From the NCBI GenBank assembly GCA_022448315.1, contig JAKVCA010000042.1, positions 1 to 41,031 on the forward strand: DNA of 41,031 bases, given 5' to 3'. This DNA is from Pirellulaceae bacterium. Its GTDB lineage: Bacteria; Planctomycetota; Planctomycetia; Pirellulales; Pirellulaceae. The notes beneath the pieces are model-generated. The model was not told the DNA's origin and made no database searches. It saw only the letters and a program-made list of their open reading frames with translations. The translations under genes and the position numbers were made by a program. This document shows positions 8,774 to 17,812 of the stretch, piece after piece; within the stretch, counting starts at the first letter, position 1; each line of letters starts with the position of its first letter.

Positions 8774-9687
8774 ACCGAACGACGGATGACCTTCCAAGAC
8801 CGCTGATCAGTCTGTTTGCTCTTCCGAAGCCCTTCACGGGTGAGTCCCGTCTACTTCAGGAGAATGCACTGAGTAGCTGGAGCCAGTTGGGGCATGAGGT
8901 CCAACTGATGTTGGCTGGCGATGACGAAGGTGTCGAGCAAGCGGCCTCGAAATATGGTGCTGACTATCTCGGGCCCTTACGCAAAAACGAACAGGGGACG
9001 CCGTTCGTCGATCACCTTTTTGAACTGGCTCATGGAAACGCGCGGGGCGAGCTGCTGCTCTATACCAACGCGGATATTCTTTTTTTCCCTGATTTACTCG
9101 AAGCCGCTCGGGATCTCACCCAACAGGGGCTTCGAGAGTTTTTGGCGATCGGTCGACGATGGGATTTGGATGTTCACGAACGTGTCCCTCGAGACGCGAG
9201 TGATTGGAAGGATTGGCATGAGAACGCTCGCCTGGATCGCGAATTGGCGCCCATGGTCTGCAAAGACTATTTTTTATTTTCCCGACAACTCTATTCGCAG
9301 GTTCCGAACTTTCTGGTTGGACGTGGAAATTGGGACAACTGGATGGTGTATCAGGCCAAGACCAGTGGGGTTCCTGTCGTCGATTTGACCAAGTGGGTGA
9401 CCGCCATTCATCAAAACCATGGCTATGGACATTCCGGGGGCAGACTCGCCACATATGTGACTGGAAGTGAAGCGCGACATAACGAACGCGTGGGGGGCGG
9501 TCGACATGTGATCTCGGGGGCAGGTGCCAACTGGGAACTGACCCGTGACCGGCAGTTGAACCAGATTCGGCCGCATTGGCGTTTCGTGCGCGACTTGCCG
9601 AAGTTCTTCGGGCTTCTGAAAAGCTTCATGCAACGATCACCGAAGGGATTACGGTCCTTATCGTCCAAGGAAGTCAACACTTTGTAG
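8770..9687 (+). CDS. GT-A-like putative glycosyltransferase
   Basis: A 305-residue soluble protein that looks like a GT-A transferase outside the well-known families. The N-terminal PLISLFALPKPF and ENALSSWSQLGHEVQL suggest a nucleotide-binding fold. GELLLYTNADILFFPDLL places an NAD triplet (100-102) where a DxD motif would be. The later VGRGNWDNWMVYQAK, which contains a candidate catalytic acid, and IHQNHGYGHS are probably conserved active-site blocks. The ATG overlaps the GT8 stop, so the start is fixed by coupling. With NAD in place of DxD, metal use is uncertain. It is part of the first glycan operon; the donor is unknown. Confidence 0.75.
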   Translation: MNRTTDDLPRPLISLFALPKPFTGESRLLQENALSSWSQLGHEVQLMLAGDDEGVEQAASKYGADYLGPLRKNEQGTPFVDHLFELAHGNARGELLLYTNADILFFPDLLEAARDLTQQGLREFLAIGRRWDLDVHERVPRDASDWKDWHENARLDRELAPMVCKDYFLFSRQLYSQVPNFLVGRGNWDNWMVYQAKTSGVPVVDLTKWVTAIHQNHGYGHSGGRLATYVTGSEARHNERVGGGRHVISGAGANWELTRDRQLNQIRPHWRFVRDLPKFFGLLKSFMQRSPKGLRSLSSKEVNTL

Positions 9688-9768
9688 ATTCGCAAACTGT
9701 CCCGGTACCTTGGGGTAACTGTCGACCGGGTGGCCACAGCATGCTTATTCAACCTGGATCCGTTCCTG

Positions 9769-11049
9769 ATGATCGTGACCTATGTCGTAACGACGCTTCT
9801 GGCACTGCTTGGGCTCTCCCAGGTCGTGGTCGTGGTGGTCCTGCGTCGGTTCATCCGGGAAAACATGATCTGCGAATCAGACGCGTCTGGCAGGAGTGAA
9901 GCAAACTTACAGACCCCATTCCAGCCACCCGTCGCAATCATTCTGTCGCTTCGGGGAGCGGATCCCGGCCTTGAGGAAGGGCTTCGTCGACTGCTTACTC
10001 AGGATTACGATCATTACCAATTGGTCGTGATTGTCGATCACCCCAGCGATCCCGCCTGGGAGGTGGCTCATCGAGTTTCACGTGAATTTGATGCGAAAAG
10101 GGTCTCCATTCAGGAGATTCGCAATCGGTCGGGTCGATGTGGTTTGAAGTGCTCGGCACTCATTCAGGCGGTCGAGTCACTGGATGATTCCGTGGATATC
10201 GTGGTTTTCTCCGATGCGGATGTGGTGGTGGCGAAGGACTGGTTGCGCACGTTGATCGCACCCTTGCAGGAGGCTACGGTGGGTTTAGCGACGGGGGCAC
10301 AATGGTTTGCTCCTTCGGATCGTTCTTTGGGTTCCTGGGTGCGTTCGATATGGAATGCCGGAGCCAGTGTTCCTACCATTTTGCTGCATCATCCCTGGGC
10401 CGGATCCTGCGCGATGCGCAGGCGCGACCTGCTACGCTCTGGCCTGCTTGACCGGTGGCGTGAGAGCATCATTGATGACGGCCCCATGGTTGATGCAATC
10501 ACCGGACTCGGGTTGAAGCTCAGGTTTGTTTCCAACGCCTGGATGGTGAATCGCGAGTCCTGTTCACTCCGCTTTACCGTTCGTTACATCCAGCGGATGC
10601 TGACCTGGTCGCGTCTTTACGAATCGACCTATCTGCTGACCGTGCTGCACTCACTCTTAACGAGCGTTTCGATGTCGCTGGCAATGCTCAATATGGCCAC
10701 GAGTGCTGCTCAGGGGAATTGGCGATCGATGATCCTCAGTGGGATGGGGCTCGGTATTTTTCTTGGATTGAGTGCGTTTGGGTATTTTGGAATCCAGTAC
10801 TTGATTCGGTACTGTGCGAGAAGACGTGGTGATGAGGTACCGAGCACCGATCCTTTGACCTTCGGCGTATTGACTCTGAGCCTGCCGCTGACCTACTGGA
10901 TATACGGTTGGGCTGCGGTGACCGCTCTGGGAGTTCGTCATGTCAAATGGCGAGGCGTTGAATATCGTTTGAAATCAGGCCGGCAAGTTGAAATGACTCA
11001 TTATCAGCCGTTTCAATCCGATTCGACCCAAACGGGGCAGTCGATATGA
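9769..11049 (+). CDS. membrane GT2, ceramide-glucosyltransferase-like
   Basis: A membrane-bound family 2 glycosyltransferase of about 426 residues. It has an N-terminal helix (VTYVVTTLLALLGLSQVVVVVV), then the cytoplasmic catalytic domain with PPVAIILSLRGADPGLEEGL, LTQDYDHYQLVVIVD, the metal-binding FSDADVVV, WAGSCAMRRRDLL, and the IDDGPMVDAI block. QRMLTW stands at the usual QxxRW position but lacks the arginine. Two or three hydrophobic segments follow near the C-terminus. The layout fits ceramide glucosyltransferase and HpnI-like enzymes, which glycosylate a lipid acceptor at the membrane. The start is uncertain: ATG at 9769 was preferred over an in-frame GTG at 9730, and neither has a clear ribosome site. 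The stop overlaps the next ATG. Confidence 0.85.
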   Translation: MIVTYVVTTLLALLGLSQVVVVVVLRRFIRENMICESDASGRSEANLQTPFQPPVAIILSLRGADPGLEEGLRRLLTQDYDHYQLVVIVDHPSDPAWEVAHRVSREFDAKRVSIQEIRNRSGRCGLKCSALIQAVESLDDSVDIVVFSDADVVVAKDWLRTLIAPLQEATVGLATGAQWFAPSDRSLGSWVRSIWNAGASVPTILLHHPWAGSCAMRRRDLLRSGLLDRWRESIIDDGPMVDAITGLGLKLRFVSNAWMVNRESCSLRFTVRYIQRMLTWSRLYESTYLLTVLHSLLTSVSMSLAMLNMATSAAQGNWRSMILSGMGLGIFLGLSAFGYFGIQYLIRYCARRRGDEVPSTDPLTFGVLTLSLPLTYWIYGWAAVTALGVRHVKWRGVEYRLKSGRQVEMTHYQPFQSDSTQTGQSI

Positions 11050-12002
11050 TGGCAGGGCAAGCCGCGCAAGAAGAGGGCGTCCGGGAACGTGGAAAGTGGC
11101 CGCTTGGGTTTTGGCTGGCGATTCTGGGAATCGCACTTGAGCTCTTCGGACTTTACGGTCTTCGCATGAGAACAGTGGCGTCAGCCAGCGCGGTCGCTGA
11201 TAGCCCAGCGGGTGAAGATTTCCGAACCCAGGAACCGATGGTTCCATCCTCTACTCCTGAGTCTCCTTTCTCAAAGAGAGCTGTCGAGAAAGATTGGGTT
11301 GATGTGCAAAAAATCATGAATCGGGCGAATCGCCTGATGAAGTCCATCAAGGATTCAAAAGGGGTGATTCGAAAGCAGGAACGCTGGGGTGATTTTCTGG
11401 AACCTGTCGCCGAAATCAGGTTTCGGCAAACTATTGAGCCATTTCGGATGCACCTGAAGTGGATTGAGCCTCATCCCGGCCGTGAAGTTCTCTTTAATGA
11501 GGATCAGGACCCACAGCAACTGACTGTACTCGAATCAACACCGTTGGGTGGTTTGGCCCCGACTTTTTTGATCTCCGTTGACCACAAAATCGCCAAGCAG
11601 GTGAGTCGTCATCCCCTCCCCGAGTTCAGTCTGGATTGGCTACGAGGGGAAATGCGACGTTACGTGAATCGAGCTGCCCGGGATACCGATGCGACGTTAC
11701 TGTTGAACAAAAAGGCAGCGGTCGGTGGCGTCCCGTGTGTGCATGTCCAGTTGACGCATGGTACGCCAAAAGGGGTTGGCCCGAAAAAGTATCAGCGTGT
11801 GGATCTGTTTTTCAGGAAAGACGACTCCTTTCCGATTCGCTGGGAGAAATACGGCGAATTTCAGGACGACGGGCAAGAGCCCTCGCTTGTCGAATTCATT
11901 GAGTTATTGGACCTTGAGGCCAATGCCGGAATGGACGGGAAGGATTTCGCGGTGGATCACCCGGATTTCGGTTTTGGAAAACTGATTATTCCGTTGAATT
12001 GA
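11046..12002 (+). CDS. DUF1571 family envelope protein
   Basis: A 318-residue protein with one N-terminal membrane segment (LGFWLAILGIALELFGLYGL, about residues 19-38), a low-complexity linker, and a soluble domain outside. The domain contains RFRQTIEPFRMHLKWIEPHPGREVLFN and the later PCVHVQLTHG and VDLFFRKDDSFPIRWEKY, which fit DUF1571, a family found mainly in planctomycetes and proteobacteria. The shape is reminiscent of lipoprotein carriers of the LolA type, but that is only resemblance. Its ATG overlaps the stop of the lipid glycosyltransferase by four bases, so the two are likely translated together. A role in moving or anchoring the glycolipid product is a reasonable guess. It is the last gene of the first glycan operon. 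Confidence 0.75.
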   Translation: MMAGQAAQEEGVRERGKWPLGFWLAILGIALELFGLYGLRMRTVASASAVADSPAGEDFRTQEPMVPSSTPESPFSKRAVEKDWVDVQKIMNRANRLMKSIKDSKGVIRKQERWGDFLEPVAEIRFRQTIEPFRMHLKWIEPHPGREVLFNEDQDPQQLTVLESTPLGGLAPTFLISVDHKIAKQVSRHPLPEFSLDWLRGEMRRYVNRAARDTDATLLLNKKAAVGGVPCVHVQLTHGTPKGVGPKKYQRVDLFFRKDDSFPIRWEKYGEFQDDGQEPSLVEFIELLDLEANAGMDGKDFAVDHPDFGFGKLIIPLN

Positions 12003-12347
12003 GAGTCGATTCACCCGACCTGAAAACGCGTGTTCTCGACGTCTGGGATAAAAACTAGGCTCACCTTGAAGATATGGACGCTAGGTTTCTGGGCAAGTCT
12101 CACGTCGTTGGGACTTCGGCGTTTCAGGAGTCTGGTCGGCGGCACGCAGGAGGTCGTGGAGGGTGCAAAACTGGGCGTTGCTGCACGGGTTCCGTCGAAA
12201 AACACGGACGAAGGTTCTGACGAATCGAACGATGGAGCAGCGTTATCCCAAGGACTTCAAGTTATCCAGTGCCCGATTACCGAGCATCGATTCCCGGCGA
12301 TCGATGGGTGCTTAAGGATGAACAAGGAAGGTTTGCCGCGAGCAGGA
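12003..12347. other. intergenic gap between convergent genes
   Basis: This holds 345 bases between the DUF1571 stop and the Old Yellow Enzyme stop. The only structure noted is an inverted repeat, CATCGAT (12285-12291) with ATCGATG (12300-12306), with no T-tract. Open frames here (for example 12030-12398 plus) resemble no protein and run into the neighbouring gene. Confidence 0.6.
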
Positions 12348-13799
12348 TTAACCGTTCTTCTGTGCTGCCTTATAGTCCTTGATGACTTGGTGGTCTGAAC
12401 TCGTTTTATAGAGGTCGTCCAAGGGGTAACAGCCTGAAGCTAATCCGATTCGAGGACCCGTGGTGCAATCACTGAACGTTCGACAAATTTGTTTGCGCTG
12501 AACTGATTTGCCAGTCAGGCAATCGCCGGGGAGTGTTGGATAGCTGAGTACCATGCGGCCTAGCCCCACCGAATCAATCCAGCCCTCGCGTACGACCGCT
12601 TGGGCAACGTGGGGCAGGTAGTCCTGCAGGTAGGAGTAGCCCGAGCCGACGAAGGTTCCCTCTGGGAAAAATCTTTTGACATCGCGCGCGATTGAAATCT
12701 GCCGTGCAACACCCTGCAGTGGGTCCTCTGGCGGCGGATAGCCGTCGGAGGGTGGGAAGATGGCGGGACGCTGGATGTGGGGACTGTAATAGGGGCTCCC
12801 GCAGGTGAGGTTCACACAGGCGACTCCCTTGTTGAAAAGGTCGCCAATCAGCCTCCTGGGTTCCTCGAGATCAGGTTCTGTCGGGTTGCTTTCAGACACA
12901 CCAAACCCGTGACCATAGGGAAGCAGATCTTCGAAAGGCATTGGACGGCCTTCTTCCTCTTCGCGGTGATAGGGCGAAGTATCGAAAAAGCTCAGACGGA
13001 CGCCAAGCTCCAGATCAGGGCAAGCCGCCTGTACGCCATCGAGGATTTCGAACAGGAATCGAGTACGACCCTCGTAATCACCGCCATACCCGCCACGCCG
13101 ACTGCGGGCGCTTAAAAATTCGTGAAGAAGATACCCGTGGCAACATTTGATATCGACGAATTGGAATCCGACGGCTTGGGCCAGTTGGGCGGCTTGAATG
13201 TAATTGGCTTTCAGACCCTGAAGCTCATGATCTTTCCAGAGCAAGGAGTCGTCATTCGAGTCGAGGCCATACTTCGCATCCAGGAGAGGATGTCGGTAGG
13301 CCATGCGAGGTCGAAACGCTTTGCCCTCAGGGCGACAAAACCTCCCTGAATGCGTCAATTGAAGACCAACGACGAAGTCATCCCGAGTGCCCCAGTGGTC
13401 GAAGTGAGTCTCTTTGCATGCACGAAGCAGGGCGGTCAGACCTTCACGGTTCTCTCCCACAGCAAGGGTTTGATTGGGGTTGGCCCGTCCATCAGGTTGA
13501 ACTGCCGCAGCCTCCCCTCCCCAGATCAGTTTCGCACCGCTCGCTCCAAAATTTTTCCAGCGAGTCAGCGTTCGTAATGTGGGACGTCCATCCGTTTCCG
13601 CATCCCATCCCTCCATGGGATGAATGCACCAGCGATTTCCAACCGTCAACGCACCAAACTGAAACGGAGTTGCGAGTGGAGAATCCTCGGATGCACTCAG
13701 GATCTTATCGTCCATCGGAATAGAAACTCCAAGCTCCTTCCAGCGTTGGGCAAGAGCTTGCGTCGACTTGTATTGAGCGACTTTGCGGTAGGGAGTCAT
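12348..13799 (-). CDS. Old Yellow Enzyme-type NADH:flavin oxidoreductase
   Basis: A 483-residue FMN-binding TIM-barrel protein. Seen are FGALTVGNRWCIHPMEG (FMN entry), LIWGGEAAAV, GLQLTHSGRFCRP (active-site H150 with SGR), and the strongly conserved HGYLLHEFLSARSRRGGYGGDYEGRTRF (221-247). SVGLGRMVLSYP lies near the end. It matches the N-terminal half of 2,4-dienoyl-CoA reductase-like enzymes but lacks their C-terminal FAD domain. The tail CRTFSDC...GC has cysteines at 439, 445 and 457, which recall the Fe-S site of that group with one cysteine missing. The substrate is probably an enone or similar. The start is either ATG 13799 or an internal ATG at 13715, and neither has a convincing ribosome site. 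It lies 146 bases downstream of the YCF48-type gene on the same strand. Confidence 0.88.
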   Translation of the reverse strand: MTPYRKVAQYKSTQALAQRWKELGVSIPMDDKILSASEDSPLATPFQFGALTVGNRWCIHPMEGWDAETDGRPTLRTLTRWKNFGASGAKLIWGGEAAAVQPDGRANPNQTLAVGENREGLTALLRACKETHFDHWGTRDDFVVGLQLTHSGRFCRPEGKAFRPRMAYRHPLLDAKYGLDSNDDSLLWKDHELQGLKANYIQAAQLAQAVGFQFVDIKCCHGYLLHEFLSARSRRGGYGGDYEGRTRFLFEILDGVQAACPDLELGVRLSFFDTSPYHREEEEGRPMPFEDLLPYGHGFGVSESNPTEPDLEEPRRLIGDLFNKGVACVNLTCGSPYYSPHIQRPAIFPPSDGYPPPEDPLQGVARQISIARDVKRFFPEGTFVGSGYSYLQDYLPHVAQAVVREGWIDSVGLGRMVLSYPTLPGDCLTGKSVQRKQICRTFSDCTTGPRIGLASGCYPLDDLYKTSSDHQVIKDYKAAQKNG

Positions 13800-13887
13800 G
13801 GATGAAACCGATGGAGTTGAATGCTGTGGCTCGGCGAAGCGAGACTCATGGCCTTCGATGCACTGAAACGCCGACGCTAAAGAAACA

Positions 13888-13910
13888 ACGTGTCCTCTGA
13901 TTGTAGAGGA
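13888..13910 (-). terminator. weak terminator-like hairpin
   Basis: On the minus strand TCCTCT and AGAGGA (13893-13910) form a 6-base stem with a 6-base loop. A moderately T-rich stretch follows rather than a clean T-tract. It lies between the YCF48-type gene and the Old Yellow Enzyme gene and may only reduce read-through. Confidence 0.25.
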
Positions 13911-13945
13911 TACGGACTTTTGGAGTCAGCGATGGACCCAAACGG

Positions 13946-16900
13946 TTAACGCGGAGATTCGCGGGGGATCGGACCGAGACCCATCGGTATTTTTTGAAGT
14001 GGCAGTTCCGCACCGGCTTCCGATTCCAAAGTCGAAGGTTTGCGGGGTTCTGGCGGACGCGGGCCCGAGTTTGATTTCTCGGAGATATTTCCCGCCTCGA
14101 CCTGCTTTTCCGCAAATTGACTTGATGGGAAAGAGGCCAGACCCTGAATCAATGGATTGGAGTCATGGTAAATATGCGGTTCGCTAAGCCCCCAAAAAGC
14201 CGTCCCGAATCCCGGGCAGCTTCGTTTGATTCCGAGGCTCCAACAGGTTTTGTTCCGTTCGAAGGTCTCTCCGAGTTGATCGAACGGGATCGCGACTTCA
14301 ATGGTCCATGTCGTTTTCGATTCACTGTGACTGACAAACCACTGTGGATCCCACGCGATCGATTCTCCAATGGAGTCGGTTGCCTGACCGAGTGAATCGC
14401 AGCGAAGACGGAACGAGGTTTGATGATCTCGATCCAGGTCCAGAAAGAAGTCAATGTGATCGATATCGGATGAAGCACCGTCTCTTTTTCCGGATGGAGT
14501 GACCGTGGGGTAGGGCGCGTCGTGAATCTTTTGGCAAACCGCGGCGATGTAAAGGAAACGGTCATCACAGGCGAGCATGATGTGACTTGGCGCAATTTTT
14601 GAATGATTTGCGAGACGCAGGGTAAGTCGTTTTTGTTCCCAAGCTTCCTGCCAGTAAGGTTCATCGAGTGTCCCATCGAGCGTGGGGGGCGTATCAATGC
14701 TCTGGATATCCACGAGATAGGTTGGCGGCTCATGTGTCAGTGGGGACATGAGCCAGAGTTCCTGTTCCGCAATTTTCCCTAAGGTTTCAGGGAATAGTTC
14801 TCGGATGGCATTCCAATCCGAAGAGGTTCCCGCATCGGTGCGACCACGCTGTGACCGCCGCAGCCGTAGACGCCAGTCCGACAACAGTGCTGAGCGTCCC
14901 GTCATCAGGAATTGCTCGAGGCGACGGAGGTACTCTTCTTTTTCGTTGGTGTTCAGGTCAGCGAGTCGAAGCTGAGCCGGCTCTCCCTCGATATCCTGTA
15001 GCGCATCGGGTTGAAAGAGAAAAACGGGTTTGATGGCCTGCCCTTTTTCGATCTCAATCGGGTCGATATCCCCGACACCCAGATTGCCGGTTGCGTCCAA
15101 GATTTGCTCTTCGGTCAAACCGCTGATTTTTGCCTGTTGTACCATTTCCTGAAAGGTTGGCGTCTCGGAAGCGGGAGTTTCATTTTGATCCTCAATCGTC
15201 CGTTTTGCCGATGCGGGATCATCGTGCCAACGCCACTCATGACTGGAGTAGTGTTCCCAAAGCCACAGTAAAGAAGCATCCGCGAGTGGATGGTTGGAAT
15301 ATTCTTCGACCATAAGTCGGTGCGCTCGCGCGCCCATCCGGATCTGTTCGTGTTTCAGATGCTGTCGTGCAATCTGTTGGAGAAAATTGCCGCCACTCCA
15401 ATCGTCCAAACTTGCCAATTGCTTTCGAACCGTGGCGATCCAGATCGCGCCAGTAGGATCCGACTTGGAAGTCAAAGTTCCCAGTTGAGCCAGAACCATT
15501 GAGATGGAGGTCAATTGTTGGACGTTTTGGAAGGTCCCGGAGACGTGGTTCGAAATGGGACGGCGCGACGTCTCAACCCAATTCAGCGATAAATCCCGAT
15601 CGAGACTTTTACCCGCAGTGGTCACGGGAAGGTCAGTTTCGATCAGGGTCAATTGATATTGTCGGGGAGGTGCGGAATTTATCCCACACAACCCTGCCCG
15701 AGACGGCAAACAAAGATCGCTTAGTGTTCGACCTATTTGCAGGGCAAACTGATCCGTTGGGATCATGATCCCACTTGAGACTTTGCGGTCTGAAATTGCA
15801 AACACTTTGGCGGGCTTCCACGGTTGGAGCCCCATGAGTGAAATCTGCATGGGGTAACGGTCGGGACGACCCGCGTCTCGACAAGCTTCAAGGCAAAGGT
15901 CATGAAAAAACTGTTCGCCGCGATTCAGTCGGTGATGTCGCGGAGCAGGCAGGATGACGACCGCTGGGCGTTGAGCTCGAATCTGTAAAGTTAGGAACTC
16001 TCGCCAGTCGGCCCACTGCTCGCCATTCGTTTGACTGGATTCGGTGTTCGATTTTTCAGACAGGTTTTGATCGCGAGGGACGACCTGCGGGGTCCACCAA
16101 CGGACTTGTGACATTCCACCCAGTGACAGCCATTGTTCCGCGCCAAGTTCGGGAAACGATTGGATCTCAATGTTCGACTCCGGACCTCGGGGATAGACGC
16201 CTGACGCGAGCCACCCTTCGTTGGCCGAAATTCTCGCCACCGCTTCGATGGGGATCGAATTTTTATTGGGACTGGTTTGCAAGGCAAAGATCTGCAGGGA
16301 CGCATTTCGCTGCGGAGTCCAGGTGAGTCCTCCATCGCGTGTGGCATAGATTTTACCCAGACCGCCGACCGCCCAACCCGCTTGATCATTCACGAAATGG
16401 AGGCATTCGATGTCGACATCCATTCCCGTTTTGGTCCATTGCCACGTCCGACCGTCGTCATGGGTGTGCATCACGACGGATGCGGGCTGACCCGTCATCC
16501 AAGCGTGGTTTCCACGGGCAACCACGGTTTTAAAGTTCATGGAGGTGAGACACGGAATTTGGTTGGGGTCAGCGCCTTGTTTCCACGAAAGTCCCTGATT
16601 CGTCGTGTAGTAAATGGCACCCCGCTCGCCGACGGCCCAGGCCCGCTTTTCGTCGACGGTCTGCACGGCACAAAATCTAGGTTGTTGACCGTCCAAGACG
16701 TAACCGGGCTCGAATTTATCCGCCCTTAAACGTTGGATATCTCCTCGGGAACCGATCAAAACGCGTTCCAAACTGTTGAACTTTGAACCCGCTTGCCAGC
16801 TTGACTCGCCGAAGTCAGCGGCTGCAAGCCAATTCTTGCCGCCGTCACGCGTGTAGTACACGCCTGAGGGCTGATGGGCCGTTTTCGCGCCGATCGCCCA

Positions 16901-17347
16901 ACCGTTTGTGGGTGAATCAAATTCAATTTTTCGAAGCCAAGTCAGTTGCGAAGTTGGAAGTCGAGACCAAGTGGTCCCTCCATCCTTTGTGGTCAAGACC
17001 ACGCCCTGGGAACGGTTGGAAACAGGTGAGACATGGCCCCCACAGGCCCAGCCCTGCTGCGCGTCGATAAAGAAAATCGAATCGAGGCGGCAAGGAACCG
17101 GTGTGGGCGTCAGTTCCCAAGTCAGGCCAGAATCACTGGTTCTGAGAAGAGTGCCACGATCGCCGCAGGCCCAGCCCGTTTTTTCATTTAGGAAAAAGAC
17201 ACTTCGCAGGGTAGATTCCCGTACCCAAGAGGAGGGTGCGGGTGACCAAGATTGGGAAAACGCGAAGCTGGGAATTCCAGAAAGATATCCGCCCAAGGCC
17301 ACTACCCAAGCCATGATCCAAAATCGGGATCGGTCGGCTACGAACAT
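13946..17347 (-). CDS. exported YCF48 propeller / LmbE-like / CBM9-like multidomain protein
   Basis: A 1133-residue secreted protein. A signal peptide ends near FAFSQSW (about residue 32). Six or so YCF48/BNR-type repeats follow to about residue 345, each with a GWA(V/C)G strand and an (S/T)xDGGxTW turn, for example LRSVFFLNEKTGWACG and IYATRDGGLTW. A middle region (about 450-530) with IRAQRPAVVILPAP and GLQPWKPAKVFA resembles the C-terminal part of LmbE/PIG-L deacetylases but lacks their AHPDDE metal motif. A helical stretch follows. The C-terminal domain, from DTPPTLDGTLDEPYWQEA through DRFLYIAAVCQ to IEVAIPFDQLG, matches CBM9-like domains. AAAGGAAG just before the ATG supports the start. 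No intact catalytic site is visible; binding or scaffolding at the cell surface is inferred. Confidence 0.85.
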   Translation of the reverse strand: MFVADRSRFWIMAWVVALGGYLSGIPSFAFSQSWSPAPSSWVRESTLRSVFFLNEKTGWACGDRGTLLRTSDSGLTWELTPTPVPCRLDSIFFIDAQQGWACGGHVSPVSNRSQGVVLTTKDGGTTWSRLPTSQLTWLRKIEFDSPTNGWAIGAKTAHQPSGVYYTRDGGKNWLAAADFGESSWQAGSKFNSLERVLIGSRGDIQRLRADKFEPGYVLDGQQPRFCAVQTVDEKRAWAVGERGAIYYTTNQGLSWKQGADPNQIPCLTSMNFKTVVARGNHAWMTGQPASVVMHTHDDGRTWQWTKTGMDVDIECLHFVNDQAGWAVGGLGKIYATRDGGLTWTPQRNASLQIFALQTSPNKNSIPIEAVARISANEGWLASGVYPRGPESNIEIQSFPELGAEQWLSLGGMSQVRWWTPQVVPRDQNLSEKSNTESSQTNGEQWADWREFLTLQIRAQRPAVVILPAPRHHRLNRGEQFFHDLCLEACRDAGRPDRYPMQISLMGLQPWKPAKVFAISDRKVSSGIMIPTDQFALQIGRTLSDLCLPSRAGLCGINSAPPRQYQLTLIETDLPVTTAGKSLDRDLSLNWVETSRRPISNHVSGTFQNVQQLTSISMVLAQLGTLTSKSDPTGAIWIATVRKQLASLDDWSGGNFLQQIARQHLKHEQIRMGARAHRLMVEEYSNHPLADASLLWLWEHYSSHEWRWHDDPASAKRTIEDQNETPASETPTFQEMVQQAKISGLTEEQILDATGNLGVGDIDPIEIEKGQAIKPVFLFQPDALQDIEGEPAQLRLADLNTNEKEEYLRRLEQFLMTGRSALLSDWRLRLRRSQRGRTDAGTSSDWNAIRELFPETLGKIAEQELWLMSPLTHEPPTYLVDIQSIDTPPTLDGTLDEPYWQEAWEQKRLTLRLANHSKIAPSHIMLACDDRFLYIAAVCQKIHDAPYPTVTPSGKRDGASSDIDHIDFFLDLDRDHQTSFRLRCDSLGQATDSIGESIAWDPQWFVSHSESKTTWTIEVAIPFDQLGETFERNKTCWSLGIKRSCPGFGTAFWGLSEPHIYHDSNPLIQGLASFPSSQFAEKQVEAGNISEKSNSGPRPPEPRKPSTLESEAGAELPLQKIPMGLGPIPRESPR

Positions 17348-17812
17348 GTTCGCTTCCTTTCGAACGTTTTCTTACATTGTCCCCATCGCTGAAGCGCGCA
17401 CCGCGATCGACGGAGGCCAATGCGAGAGTTTAGCGACCTGCAGGGAATGGCGATAGAGAAATTCGGGCAGGCTTCGTCGTGCTAGCGTTGCCGGGCTCGC
17501 CCCTCGAGTGACCTTGCTGCTTTTCTCTGGCGCCTGTTATACAAACGCATACTGGCGTGTCCTTTTTGCGGTCTCGCCACCGCGAACATCGCGTGGTTTT
17601 GGATATCCTGCATTAAGATCACGGGGCATCCTGCCACGCGGTCCTGACCCTGATCGGTAAATCCGCGTTTGTTTGGGGGAACTCTCTCCGCCGAGTCGGG
17701 TCGTTGTGAATGGGAGCGGCAAATAAGGCATCTCCAAGCTCGAGTGGTTGACGTTCGTCATTGCGGTCGATGAACCTTCCCCAGCCCCTATCCCATGACC
17801 GAAATGTGAATC
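17348..17812. other. intergenic gap between divergent genes
   Basis: This spacer of 465 bases lies between the start of the YCF48-type gene (minus) and the start of the GT83 gene (plus). It must hold promoters for both. One candidate for the plus gene is listed separately. The open frames inside it resemble no protein, and I saw no repeat or RNA fold. Confidence 0.6.
17514..17543 (+). promoter_or_regulatory. possible promoter of the GT83 gene
   Basis: TTGCTG at 17514-17519 and TATACA at 17538-17543 are separated by 18 bases. If real, the transcript would carry a leader of about 260 bases before the GTG at 17813. Confidence 0.3.

Noticed and set aside
12030-12398. 122-codon open frame in the gap after the DUF1571 gene
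   Set aside because: No family resemblance or convincing ribosome site, and it runs into the 3' end of the Old Yellow Enzyme gene.
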